A stretch of DNA of 64,000 nt from Nitrospirillum amazonense (GTDB taxonomy: Bacteria; Pseudomonadota; Alphaproteobacteria; Azospirillales; Azospirillaceae): the NCBI RefSeq assembly GCF_007828035.1, contig NZ_VITV01000013.1, positions 1-64,000 of the forward strand. The letters run 5' to 3'. Every line of letters starts with the position of its first letter. Within the stretch, counting starts at the first letter, position 1. Made by a program: the position numbers and the translations under genes. Under the pieces are notes generated by a model. That model did no database searches. It saw only the letters and a list, made by a program, of their open reading frames with translations, and was not told the origin of the DNA. Positions 16,499 to 24,813 of the stretch are shown one piece after another.

Positions 16499-17959
16499 TT
16501 ATCTCTCCTTCATCCCGTCGTGCACATACTCACCCAGCGGCGACAGCAAGTAATCGATCACCCGCCGTCGTCCTGTCTTGATCTCCGCCGTCACCGCCAT
16601 GCCAGTAGTCAGCGCTTCCTCGCGGCCGTCGACCATCAGGGTGGTACGATCCAGGGCGATGTGGGCCAGATAGGTGGGGGTGGCGCTGGGCGGATGGTCC
16701 TCGGCACCGGTCGCCGGGTCACCCCCCGTACGCTGGGCTGCATTTCCGCCGGCCGTGTCGCGCTCCGGCGTTACCGCGTCACGGCTGACATCCAGCACCC
16801 GGCCGCGCACCAGGCCATAGCGGGTGAAGGTGAAGGTTTCGATCTTCATCTCCACTTCCTGCCCCCGATGGACGAAGCCGATGTCCTTGTTGTCGACGTT
16901 GGCTTCCACTACCAGGGGCACGTCGTCCGGCACCACGACCAACAGCGACTGCGCCGGTGTCACCACGCCACCCACGGTATGGGCGGCCAGCTGCTGCACA
17001 GTGCCGCTCACCGGTGCCGCCAGTGTCTGCTGGACCAGGCGCTGGTCGGCCTTGATCAGGTCCTGGCTGTGCTCCGCCACCTTCTGGCTGGCGGCGGCCA
17101 AATCCTCCAGCACTTGGTGGCTGTAGTCCGACACCGCCTGGGTGCGCTGTCCCTCCAGTGCCAGGCGGGCGGCGCTGGCTTCCTCCACCCGCTGCTTCTG
17201 GGCCGTCAGTTCGTGCTGGCTTTCCACCAGCTTCTGCTGGGTTTCCAGGAAGCTCAGCTTGTTGCCGTATTCCATCTCCATCAACTTGCGTCGCACCTCG
17301 ACCTGCTGCTCCAACAGCTGGATGGAGGCGGTGAGCTTGGCGGTGGTCACCGCCACCTCCTCCGCTTCCGCCTTCTTCTGGGCGATTTGCTGATCGAGCG
17401 CCGCCACCTTGGCCCGCTGCGCCGCCTCCTGCGCCAGGGTGGCGGCGCGGGCGCGCTCCACCAAGATGGGTGGCGCATCCGCAGGTGGGATGAACGCGGC
17501 GGCCACCGGCTGGCCGGCGATGCCGGCGCGCAAGGCCGTCAGGCGGGCCACGTCCAGACGCGCCTGGGCCAGGTCGGCCGCCACGCGGTCCCGGTCGGCG
17601 GTGGTGGTCGTGCTGTCCAGCTGGATCAGGGCCTGGCCTGCCGTCACATGGTCGCCATCCTGCACGTTGATGGCGGTGACGATGCCGGACTCCAGGGGCT
17701 GCACCACCTTCACCCGGCCAGCGGGGACGATGCGGCCGGAGGCGGTGGCGATGATGTCGATATGGCCCAGCCAGCTCCAGCCCAGACCCAGGGTGAAGAA
17801 GGCGATGATGGTACCGCCGATGGCGCGTCCCACGGGCGAGGCAGGCGTCTCCATGATCTCCAGCGCCGCCGGCAGGAAGGCCACCTCATCGCCCCGACGC
17901 CGGGGCATGGCGCCGCCACGGCCAGCCTTCAACACCCGGATGCCGTCAGCCCACGCCAT
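16499..17959 (-). CDS. HlyD-family membrane fusion protein of a type I secretion system
   Basis: 486 residues. The start at ATG 17959 overlaps the end of the ABC transporter gene by 14 bp. A cytoplasmic basic N-terminus precedes one TM segment (IGGTIIAFFTLGLGWSWLG, about 45-65). A biotinyl-lipoyl half-motif (VVQPLESGIVTAINVQDGDHV), a long Ala/Gln/Glu-rich coiled-coil hairpin (about 130-310) and the second lipoyl half (APVSGTVQQLAAHTVGG) follow, then a beta-barrel domain with VDNKDIGFVHRGQEVEMKIE. This order is that of HlyD/PrtE adaptors, which bridge the inner-membrane ABC protein to a TolC-type channel. No TolC gene is in the window. Confidence 0.93.
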   Translation of the reverse strand: MAWADGIRVLKAGRGGAMPRRRGDEVAFLPAALEIMETPASPVGRAIGGTIIAFFTLGLGWSWLGHIDIIATASGRIVPAGRVKVVQPLESGIVTAINVQDGDHVTAGQALIQLDSTTTTADRDRVAADLAQARLDVARLTALRAGIAGQPVAAAFIPPADAPPILVERARAATLAQEAAQRAKVAALDQQIAQKKAEAEEVAVTTAKLTASIQLLEQQVEVRRKLMEMEYGNKLSFLETQQKLVESQHELTAQKQRVEEASAARLALEGQRTQAVSDYSHQVLEDLAAASQKVAEHSQDLIKADQRLVQQTLAAPVSGTVQQLAAHTVGGVVTPAQSLLVVVPDDVPLVVEANVDNKDIGFVHRGQEVEMKIETFTFTRYGLVRGRVLDVSRDAVTPERDTAGGNAAQRTGGDPATGAEDHPPSATPTYLAHIALDRTTLMVDGREEALTTGMAVTAEIKTGRRRVIDYLLSPLGEYVHDGMKER

Positions 17960-20123
17960 GGAGACCTCCCTGCAGGCGATGCAGCATGGCATAACGCCCA
18001 CCGGCGCGGACCAGCTCCTCATGGCTGCCGGCTTCCACCAGCCGGCCCTTTTCCAGCGTGACGATGCGGTCGCAGTGGCGCACGGCCGACAGACGGTGGG
18101 CCACGATGAAGACGGTGCGCCCGCGGCACATCTCGGCCAGATTCTCCTGCACCACGCGCTCGCTCTCATAATCCAGCGCGCTGGTGGCCTCATCGAAGAT
18201 GAGGATGCGGGGGTCGGTGACCAGGGCGCGGGCGATGGCCACGCGCTGGCGCTGCCCGCCCGACAGGCTGGCGCCGCGTTCCCCCACCACGGTGTCGTAG
18301 CCCTGCGGCAGGCCCAGGATGAAGTCGTGCGCGCCGGCCATTCTGGCGGCCCGCATCACCTTGTCCAGCGGCATGGCCGGATCGGCCAGGGCGATGTTCT
18401 CGCGGATGGTGCCGGCCAGCAGCACGTTCTCCTGCAGCACCACGCCAATCTGGCGCCGCAGCCAGGAAGCGTCGATCTGGGCGATGTCCACCCCGTCCAC
18501 CAATACCCGGCCCCCTTCTGGTACGTACAGCCGCTGCAGCAGCTTGGTCAGCGTGCTCTTGCCTGAGCCGGAGGGGCCGACGATGCCGATGCTCTGGCCT
18601 GCCGCCACCGTCAGGGACAGATCCTCCAGCATGGCCGGCGTGTCGGGGCGGTAGCGGAAGCGGACATGGTCGAACACCACCTCGCCCTTGATACCGGGTA
18701 GCGCCGCTTGCCCCGGCGTCGCTTGAGGTTCCGTCGGGGTATTCAGGATGTCACCCAGCCGTTCCACCGACAACCGCGCCTGGTGGAAGTCCTGCCACAC
18801 CTGGGCCAGGCGCAGCACCGGCTGACTGACACGGCCGGCCAGCATGTTGAAGGCCACCAGCTCGCCCACCGTCATCTTGCCGGCCATGACGGCACCGGCG
18901 CCGAAGTAGAGGATGGCGGCCGACACCAGCTTGGAGATCAGCTGGATGGACTGGCTGGCGACATTGCCCAGGCTGGTGACGCGGAAGGCGGCATGGACAT
19001 ACTCCGCCAGCTGGTTTTCCCAGCGCCGCTGCAGCTGTGGTTCGACCGCCATGGCCTTCACCGTCTCGGCGCCGCCCACCGCCTCCACCAGGAAGGCCTG
19101 GTTCTCCGACCCGCGGCGGAATTTCTCCTCCAGCCGGCGGCGGAACAGCGGACCGACACCAGCGCTGATGATGGCATAGAGCGGCAGGGACAGTGCCACC
19201 ACCAGGGTCAGCAGGGGCGAATAGGCCAGCATGACCGTGAGGAAGACGACGGTGAAAACGAGGTCCACCACCAAGGTCAGGGCGGAGCCGGTCAGGAAGT
19301 TGCGGATGTTCTCCAGCTCCCGCACCCGGGCCACGCTGTCGCCAACGCGCCGGTTGGCGAAATAAGCCAACGGCAAGGCCATGAGATGGCGGAACAGCCG
19401 CGCCCCCAACTCAACATCGATGCGGTTGGTGGTGTGGGAAAAGACGTGGGTGCGCAGGACGTTGAGCAGGCTTTCGAAGCAAGAGACCGCCACCAGGCCA
19501 ATCACCAGCACATCCAGGGTGCTGACGCCCCGATGCACCAGGACCTTGTCCACCACCACCTGGAAAAACAGCGGCGACACCAGGGCGAAGATTTGCAGGA
19601 ACAGGGACGCCACCAGCACCTCGCCCAGCAGGCGGCGGTACTTGTGCATGGCCGACAAGAACCATCCCAGGTCGAAGCGCCGCCCCAGGTCACTCAGCCC
19701 CAGGCGTTTGGTCGCCAGGATCAGCCGTCCCGTCCATCGCGTCTCGAACTCCGCCCGGCCCAGCACGGTGGGATGGCCCGAAGCGGGATCGACCATCAGA
19801 ATGCGATCGGCCGCCGCGCGAACCAGTAAGGCGCAAGCCCCATCCCTCAGGACTGCAATGGCCGGCAGGGCGACTATCGCAAGACGGTCCCAAGCCAATG
19901 CCGCTTCTTTAGCGCGCAATCCCCTGCGTCGGGCCAATCGAATTAAATCGGCGGGGGATAGGGCACCGTGATGACCGGCTTCATGACGCAACTGGGCGCT
20001 GTCGGCGGGCACCCCGTTAAGGGCGAATAAGGCAATCAGCGCCTGCAGATTGGCGTCGCCTTTGGCCGTCGTTTCGCTGTCGCCACCCAGCGAGGCTTCC
20101 ATATCCATTTCACCATGATGCAT
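17946..20123 (-). CDS. Type I secretion ABC transporter (HlyB-like) with degenerate C39 domain
   Basis: About 725 residues from ATG 20123 (MHHGEMDMEASL; ATG 20108 is also possible). The N-terminal ~125 residues resemble the peptidase C39 fold, but the catalytic Cys position is not Cys (LQALIALFALNGVPADS), as in HlyB, so it should bind rather than cleave the substrate. A six-helix transmembrane domain follows (about 160-440), then the nucleotide-binding domain: Walker A GPSGSGKST at ~516, signature LSGGQRQR at ~620, Walker B ILIFDEATSALD and H-loop AHR. It powers export of the adjacent protease cargo. The operon runs from here to copy A. Confidence 0.93.
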   Translation of the reverse strand: MHHGEMDMEASLGGDSETTAKGDANLQALIALFALNGVPADSAQLRHEAGHHGALSPADLIRLARRRGLRAKEAALAWDRLAIVALPAIAVLRDGACALLVRAAADRILMVDPASGHPTVLGRAEFETRWTGRLILATKRLGLSDLGRRFDLGWFLSAMHKYRRLLGEVLVASLFLQIFALVSPLFFQVVVDKVLVHRGVSTLDVLVIGLVAVSCFESLLNVLRTHVFSHTTNRIDVELGARLFRHLMALPLAYFANRRVGDSVARVRELENIRNFLTGSALTLVVDLVFTVVFLTVMLAYSPLLTLVVALSLPLYAIISAGVGPLFRRRLEEKFRRGSENQAFLVEAVGGAETVKAMAVEPQLQRRWENQLAEYVHAAFRVTSLGNVASQSIQLISKLVSAAILYFGAGAVMAGKMTVGELVAFNMLAGRVSQPVLRLAQVWQDFHQARLSVERLGDILNTPTEPQATPGQAALPGIKGEVVFDHVRFRYRPDTPAMLEDLSLTVAAGQSIGIVGPSGSGKSTLTKLLQRLYVPEGGRVLVDGVDIAQIDASWLRRQIGVVLQENVLLAGTIRENIALADPAMPLDKVMRAARMAGAHDFILGLPQGYDTVVGERGASLSGGQRQRVAIARALVTDPRILIFDEATSALDYESERVVQENLAEMCRGRTVFIVAHRLSAVRHCDRIVTLEKGRLVEAGSHEELVRAGGRYAMLHRLQGGLHGVG

Positions 20124-20189
20124 AGCGGGGCGACGCGTTCCTGGAGTTGCGAACGGCCCAAGCCTTTCTCTGCCTTCGCTACGTCGCAA

Positions 20190-20505
20190 TTAAAATAAAG
20201 TTGCAAATGTGCCAGATATATCCTGTTAACTAGAAACTCAGAGAAAGACGTCAAATCAGTAAATTTCGCGTCATCCTGTCACAGGCCCCGCTTCAGTCTG
20301 CGCAATTGACATTTTTACGATTTAAAAATTGCGGTATGCGCCAGCATTATTATTGCGACGCAGCAGAAAATATCGAGCCCGAATCGAGAATCGATCGGAT
20401 GAATACTAATGTAGCATCCAAATGGCGGTGGTTTCTGTAAAATTCTATCATTTATAATCAGTGTGGCTTCCGGAGCGACGCGTAAACGCCCATCAATTGT
20501 GCGTG
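20190..20505. other. AT-rich upstream region of the type I secretion operon
   Basis: There is no gene here. The stretch is AT-rich against its surroundings (runs such as TTTAAAAATT near 20320 and TTATTATT near 20348) and should contain the promoter of the secretion operon, but I cannot single out -35/-10 boxes confidently. Confidence 0.4.
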
Positions 20506-20583
20506 CCATCCGCGCCCCGTTGGCCCCGCATCGATGTTCTGATGCGTGGCGACAGCCACTACGGTCGCCACGAGGCGATGGCT
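20506..20583 (+). pseudogene. IS1380-type transposase scrap
   Basis: In one plus-strand frame the sequence reads WPRIDVLMRGDSHYGRHEAM, which matches the conserved RGDSHYG catalytic-Asp region of IS1380-family transposases. Only about 26 codons survive. The fragment ends exactly where a perfect inverted repeat begins. Confidence 0.55.
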
Positions 20584-20616
20584 ATCACGGTCGCTCTGCG
20601 ACCGTGATAGCCATCG
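20576..20616. repeat. Perfect 18-bp inverted repeat with 5-nt loop
   Basis: The arms are CGATGGCTATCACGGTCG (20576-20593) and its exact complement at 20599-20616, around the loop CTCTG. It lies between the secretion operon and the AAA ATPase operon. There is no T tract. It could act as a bidirectional terminator, or be a palindromic duplication formed when the IS1380 fragment was generated. Confidence 0.75.
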
Positions 20617-20762
20617 GCACAGATAGCGCGGGTTTGCTGCGGGTCCGAACGAAGCTGTATAGGCTACGTCTTCGGCCTAGGCCACAACACTGTCCTGCTT
20701 GAGCGGGGGGTAAAAGCGCCTGCGGTACCCTTTCGGGCGTCCGCAGGCGGTCTTGGGGTGCC

Positions 20763-22292
20763 TCACTGCATCCCGCCAATGGGGACGAGGACCGCGAGGG
20801 CGTTTCCATCAGCCGCTGGATCCAACGACGCCAGCTGCTGCATCAGGTCACCCAAGCGCATGGACCGCCGCGCCTTCCTGGCGACCCGCCTCGCCCCCCG
20901 GACCCATTGCGTCACCTGAGCCCCCGTGGCGCCGGCGGCGGCGGCGATGGCCGCCACCTGGAACAGATCGGAACCGGGCAGGTCCGTCCCCAGGTGGTGC
21001 CGGAAGATGCCGATCAGCGCCGCCGTGTCCGGTACCGGGATGGTGATCACCCGTTCCAGGCGGCCGGGCCGCAGCAGGGCCGGGTCCACCACCTCCGGCA
21101 TGTTGGTGGCCCCGACGACGACCACTCCCGGCCGACCGGCCACGCCGTCCAAGTGCTCCAGGAGGGCGTTGACGATCTGGCGCTGATAGGTGCTGTTGTA
21201 CCCGTGTGAGTTGGCCGCGCGGCTGGTGAAACCGTCGATCTCATCAATGAACAGGATGCAGGGGCCGGCCTCGGCGGCCTCGGCGAAGGTGGCGTTCATG
21301 GACTTCAGCATCTCACCCTGGTGTCCCGCCGCCTGCCAACTGGCGTGGGAGCCGAGGATCAGAGGCACACCGCAGCTGCGCGCCAGGGCCGCCGCGAACG
21401 TAGTCTTGCCCGTACCCGGCGGGCCAGCCAAAACGACGCCGTGCTCAACCGCGTCCCACCCGATCCGGCCCGCGCGGTAGTCGGCCAGGTCCTCGGCCAA
21501 CTGACGCCCCCAAGCCACCGCTTCATCCATTCCCGCCAGTTGATCCAGCGTCGGCCCCGCCGGAGGTCCTTGAACCTCAGGTGCCGGCGGCGCTTCGGTG
21601 GCCGCCTGCATTCCCCGCTGAAAACTCGCCCGTGTGGCAAGGGACTTACGGACCGCAGCCAGCCAATCGTCGGCTGTGATCCCGTCGTACCACCCCACTG
21701 CCAAGTCGCCGGGGACCACTTGGCCGGCGAAGGAGTCCGGCAGCAGTTCCCAGGAAAAACTGGGCCACTGTCCCGTCCGGTCGTCGATGAATTGCATGAT
21801 CTGCAGGTTCGTCGGCCCCGGCAGCCGGGCCTGCCCGCGCCTCGGCAAGCACCAGAACTCGAGGGGCAGGTCGTCGGCTGAGAAAGCCACCCCGACCACG
21901 CTTCGTCCCCGATGCCAGGCGTCCGTCACCGCTGCACCTGCGGTATCCCACGAAAGGGGGCCGGGGCTTTCCGGCACCATCCACGGGTCGTCGACGTTAT
22001 CGACAGTGTCGTCGGCCGTCCGATTGTTCAGCAGGTGGCGGAGGGCCGCCCGAACCGGCCGGAGCCAGCCAACACCCGGTACCAGCAGTAACGCGGCGGT
22101 CTGGGCATCGGGGATGACCTGATGGTCACTGCTCTGGGTGCCCCCCAATTGCAGGTCCATGTCCGTACCCTCGATCGTGTCCAGGATCATCCGACGGGCG
22201 AACTCTACGTCGATGGGCAGGACGGGGTGGGCGGGCGCCGTGTCGAGCAAACGCTCCACATCGGCGATGGTGAGGCAGTCAAGATTGTCCAT
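20763..22292 (-). CDS. AAA+ ATPase with an uncharacterised N-terminal region
   Basis: 509 residues. The C-terminal half is a classic AAA module: Walker A GPPGTGKTT at 290-298, Walker B ILFIDEID at 346-353, sensor-1 GATNMPEV and the arginine finger in LLRPGRLER (~406-414), like the FtsH/Pex-type clade. The N-terminal ~240 residues, rich in Trp and Asp, match no family I know and probably recognise the substrate. There is no TM segment or protease motif. The gene starts 3 nt after the metallophosphoesterase stop, with AGGAG inside that gene's end, so the pair is coupled. Role unknown. Confidence 0.85.
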   Translation of the reverse strand: MDNLDCLTIADVERLLDTAPAHPVLPIDVEFARRMILDTIEGTDMDLQLGGTQSSDHQVIPDAQTAALLLVPGVGWLRPVRAALRHLLNNRTADDTVDNVDDPWMVPESPGPLSWDTAGAAVTDAWHRGRSVVGVAFSADDLPLEFWCLPRRGQARLPGPTNLQIMQFIDDRTGQWPSFSWELLPDSFAGQVVPGDLAVGWYDGITADDWLAAVRKSLATRASFQRGMQAATEAPPAPEVQGPPAGPTLDQLAGMDEAVAWGRQLAEDLADYRAGRIGWDAVEHGVVLAGPPGTGKTTFAAALARSCGVPLILGSHASWQAAGHQGEMLKSMNATFAEAAEAGPCILFIDEIDGFTSRAANSHGYNSTYQRQIVNALLEHLDGVAGRPGVVVVGATNMPEVVDPALLRPGRLERVITIPVPDTAALIGIFRHHLGTDLPGSDLFQVAAIAAAAGATGAQVTQWVRGARRVARKARRSMRLGDLMQQLASLDPAADGNALAVLVPIGGMQ

Positions 22293-22295
22293 GTT

Positions 22296-23102
22296 TCAGA
22301 ACTCCTGTTGCAAGCCGTAGGGATCGAAAGAGGGGTTGTGGTCGTGAATGCTGTCGCCATGGCCGCGGGGGTTGGCCCACAGGGGCGTCCGGCCGATGGC
22401 GAGGTTGGGTGGTGGGTCGTGGATGTGGCCATAGCACCAGCCTTCCGGCTGGTATCGCTCCACCAGCCAGTCCAAGTGACTGGCGTAGGCGCAGGACCAC
22501 CGGTCCTGTTGTGCCCACGCCGGCAGGCACCGGGCGGACGGGGCGTGGTGAGTGACCACGACGGTGGGACCGTTGTGCGGGGCGGCCAAGCGCCCCTCCA
22601 GCCATTCCACCGACTGGCGGTGGAGGGTGGCCGTGTCCAAGGGGCGCAGGCGGCGGTAGCCACCCTCGGCCACCCGGATCTGCCGATAGTCCCGCATGTG
22701 GGGGCTGTAGGCGTCGCCGACCAACATCGCGGCATCGGCCCTGACCAGGCGGTCGTCGGCACCGGCGAACAACCGGACGTCGGTCCAGAGGGTACAACCC
22801 AGGAACCGGATGCCGTGGACGACGGCCTCGTCGCGTTCCAGCAAGGTTACGCCCTGGCTGGCCAGCCTGGTCCGCAGCCTATCCATGCCGTCATCGATGC
22901 TGCTGCCGAAGATGTCGTGGTTGCCGGCGACGGCCAGCACATGGTCGCAGCCGAACACAGCCCTGGCATCGGGCCAGGGCAGGCCACGGGCCTTGACGTT
23001 CAGATCACCAGCCAGGACGACGATGTCGGCCTGCAGGTCGGGGGGTGGTGTCCAGGGGGCGGAATCGAGGTGGAGGTCAGAAAAAAGGGCAACACGGACC
23101 AT
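22296..23102 (-). CDS. Calcineurin-like metallophosphoesterase
   Basis: 268 residues with the full set of metallophosphoesterase motifs in order: SDLHLD (residues 8-13), GDLN (~52), GNHDIFGSS (~80), THHAPS (~180) and GHIHD (~226). These ligate a two-metal centre that hydrolyses phosphomono- or diesters. There is no signal peptide, so it is cytosolic. The closest general type is the small Icc/YkuE-like group, but the substrate cannot be named. It lies directly upstream of, and is coupled to, the AAA ATPase, which suggests that the two act together. Confidence 0.88.
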   Translation of the reverse strand: MVRVALFSDLHLDSAPWTPPPDLQADIVVLAGDLNVKARGLPWPDARAVFGCDHVLAVAGNHDIFGSSIDDGMDRLRTRLASQGVTLLERDEAVVHGIRFLGCTLWTDVRLFAGADDRLVRADAAMLVGDAYSPHMRDYRQIRVAEGGYRRLRPLDTATLHRQSVEWLEGRLAAPHNGPTVVVTHHAPSARCLPAWAQQDRWSCAYASHLDWLVERYQPEGWCYGHIHDPPPNLAIGRTPLWANPRGHGDSIHDHNPSFDPYGLQQEF

Positions 23103-23159
23103 GATGGGGCTCCGGAACTGGCCTGGGGCAGTGCCCAGGCCAGCGAAGCCCAGGCGCGC

Positions 23160-23213
23160 TTAAGCCGTGGCTATGGCCACCGGCGGACGTTTGGTTTTGG
23201 CGCGCATGGTCAT
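23160..23213 (-). CDS. Possible 17-residue leader peptide upstream of the metallophosphoesterase
   Basis: An ATG at 23213 is preceded by AAAGGAAAATC, a fair ribosome-binding site, and opens a 17-codon frame (MTMRAKTKRPPVAIATA) ending TAA, 57 bp before the metallophosphoesterase start. It is basic and Pro-containing. It may be a real micro-ORF or chance; I have only the ribosome-binding site and position as support. Confidence 0.25.
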   Translation of the reverse strand: MTMRAKTKRPPVAIATA

Positions 23214-23236
23214 GATGATTTTCCTTTATCCGGCGG

Positions 23237-23644
23237 TCAGAGCGGGATCGGGATACCGCCCTGGGCCTTGAACTCGGTAGCGGCGAGGCAATAGCTGAAG
23301 TCGGCGAGCAGGGCCGGCAGCATCAGGAGACCAAGCCCGAGGATGGGGATAGTCAGGATGCTGACAACAACGCTGAAGGCAACGAAGAGAAGGGACCTCT
23401 TGAGGTAGTACAGGTCGCCGGATGGTGCCCTGATCGCCCGGATCTGTCGGCCACTCAGCCAGTTTCCGTTCCAATAAATGGTCGTATCGCCTTGGGCGTG
23501 GACGTTGAGGAAGCTATCCAATGATTCCGCGATATGAATGTTGTTCAGCACAGTGTTGCCGATCTTTACCACAGAATACTTGCTGAACTTTCCCGCAACG
23601 ATGCCATTGCCAAGAAGGCTGAGTCGTCCAGTCACTGATCTCAT
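23237..23644 (-). CDS. Membrane protein of unknown function in the AAA/phosphoesterase operon
   Basis: 135 residues from ATG 23644 (MRSVTGRLSLLGNGIVAGKF), preferred over an upstream Met that lacks coding character. The N-terminal ~80 residues are a soluble beta-rich region (SVVKIGNTVLNNIHIAESLD, then YWNGNWLSGRQIRAIRA). Two adjacent TM segments follow (LLFVAFSVVVSILTIPIL and LGLLMLPALLADFSYCLA). No family recognised. It lies in the same direction as the lipoprotein upstream and the metallophosphoesterase downstream, with gaps of ~120-135 bp, so co-transcription is likely but not certain. Confidence 0.6.
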   Translation of the reverse strand: MRSVTGRLSLLGNGIVAGKFSKYSVVKIGNTVLNNIHIAESLDSFLNVHAQGDTTIYWNGNWLSGRQIRAIRAPSGDLYYLKRSLLFVAFSVVVSILTIPILGLGLLMLPALLADFSYCLAATEFKAQGGIPIPL

Positions 23645-23766
23645 GATGCACCTACGTCTGTCTGGGCGCGCGGCGGCCGGACCGGACGGGCTTTCAAGCC
23701 ACAAATCCAGGTGGGCCGCCGGCTGGGGCCGGGGGCGGGGAATACGGCAGCCGCCTTGGCGACTGC

Positions 23767-24120
23767 CTAGCCTTTGGCTTTGACGTAGGGGATGGAACCG
23801 AGCATCGGGACCTCGAGAGTCAGGTCGTTCTTGGTGCGGTGGGCGGTGATGCTGTGACCATCGGCTGTGACGATGAACCAGGTGTCGCCATCGTGCTTAT
23901 AGGTCACCGGGACGGCGGGAAAGCCGTTGCTGGGAACCATAGCACCCGCGGTGAACTCGACTGTTTCACCGAAGATGGCCGCGTCCTGCTGCTCTTTCGT
24001 GGCTGCCTTGGACATCTCCCATTTCCCCAGCACCGGGTTGTTGTCGCCGCAGGCGGTCAGCAGCAGGCCGACGCCGGCGATCACGGTGAGGCGGGTGGTG
24101 GTGCGGAGCAGGGAGCGCAT
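23767..24120 (-). CDS. Small lipoprotein heading the AAA/phosphoesterase operon
   Basis: 117 residues from ATG 24120. The signal peptide MRSLLRTTTRLTVIAGVGLL ends in the lipobox LLTAC (Cys24), predicting a lipid-anchored protein. The mature part (GKWEMSKAATKEQQDAAIFG, then TYKHDGDTWFIVTADG) resembles small beta-rich lipocalin-like or DUF-type lipoproteins that begin GKW, but no specific family can be named. It is the first gene of the minus-strand unit and faces the XRE regulator across ~155 bp. Confidence 0.65.
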   Translation of the reverse strand: MRSLLRTTTRLTVIAGVGLLLTACGDNNPVLGKWEMSKAATKEQQDAAIFGETVEFTAGAMVPSNGFPAVPVTYKHDGDTWFIVTADGHSITAHRTKNDLTLEVPMLGSIPYVKAKG

Positions 24121-24255
24121 GGTGGAGGCAATCCGCGTGTGTGGGAGAGGTGGCAAGGGTTTGCGTGAACCGCGAGTTTCGGAAAATTCTAAAACCGAAG
24201 TTACGTGCGGATATCAATGAATATACCGTACGCTAGTCCGTTCCGGCAATATCTT

Positions 24256-24276
24256 TTTCCGCTCATCATGCGGAAA
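24256..24276. promoter_or_regulatory. Operator-like palindrome abutting the XRE gene start
   Basis: TTTCCGC-TCATCAT-GCGGAAA is a perfect 7-bp inverted repeat whose last base is the A of the XRE start codon. It lies in the divergent promoter region shared with the lipoprotein operon, the natural site for autoregulation. Confidence 0.5.
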
Positions 24277-24617
24277 TGGACGTTCGAACTCGCGTAGCAA
24301 TGCGGATCAAGGCCATCCGCAACCGAAGGGGACTCAGTCAAGAAGCCCTAGCGGCTCTTATTGACCGATCGCCCGATGCCATTTCGAACCTGGAGCGGGG
24401 AGTATCGCTGCCTGGCTACGATACGCTGGATCTGCTGGCGCAGGGGCTCGGCGTACCCTTGGCTGAATTCTTCGTTGATGAAAAAGGGGACGATCCCCAC
24501 CGGGCTGAAGCTATGGCTCGTCTGAACGACGCTGCACGGCAGTTGGACAACAAGATGTTGGCGACTGCTGCCGCCATCGTTGAATTGTTGGCCGCAGGGC
24601 CGGGCAAACAAGCCTGA
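24276..24617 (+). CDS. XRE-family HTH transcriptional regulator
   Basis: 113 residues. The N-terminal ~65 form a Cro/C1-type helix-turn-helix (VAMRIKAIRNRRGLSQEALA, then DRSPDAISNLERGVSLPGYD), and a helical C-terminal tail may dimerise. It has no peptidase or ligand domain. It is divergent to the lipoprotein/membrane/phosphoesterase/AAA operon with palindromes in the shared spacer, so it probably controls that operon and itself. The start is fixed by the HTH register and by the palindrome just before it. Confidence 0.88.
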   Translation: MDVRTRVAMRIKAIRNRRGLSQEALAALIDRSPDAISNLERGVSLPGYDTLDLLAQGLGVPLAEFFVDEKGDDPHRAEAMARLNDAARQLDNKMLATAAAIVELLAAGPGKQA

Positions 24618-24742
24618 GTATGCTTCCGACGGAGGGCGCTGCCCGCCAACAACTAATATTTTTCATCGAGGCAGGCGTAGCGAGTGTGAAGGGCTGTCAT
24701 GGTAGGCCTATGATTAGGTCTCTGTCGGGCTTATAAAACCAC

Positions 24743-24763
24743 ATTATCCTATAATGGGATAAT
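24743..24763 (+). promoter_or_regulatory. Promoter with palindromic operator for the second XRE gene
   Basis: The arms ATTATCC (24743-24749) and GGATAAT (24757-24763) surround a perfect TATAAT (24750-24755) that serves as a -10 box. A related half-site GGGATTAT follows at 24772. A repressor bound here would block the promoter directly. The ATG is about 50 nt downstream. The -35 box is not clear. Confidence 0.55.
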
Positions 24764-24813
24764 CCGCAATTGGGATTATCGAAAAAATCGGCCTCCGCAA
24801 TCCGCCGGTTTTC

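Noticed and set aside
16520-18061. 513-codon plus-strand open frame across hlyD
   Set aside because: It is antisense to hlyD in GC-rich DNA, has His/Gln/Arg-rich nonsense composition and no motif; hlyD on the other strand is unmistakable.
18708-19829. 373-codon plus-strand open frame across the HlyB gene
   Set aside because: It is antisense to the transmembrane and linker parts of the ABC transporter; the composition is that of a GC-rich mirror frame.
22122-23294. 390-codon plus-strand open frame over the AAA/phosphoesterase junction
   Set aside because: It is antisense to two genes with full catalytic motifs and has no recognisable fold.
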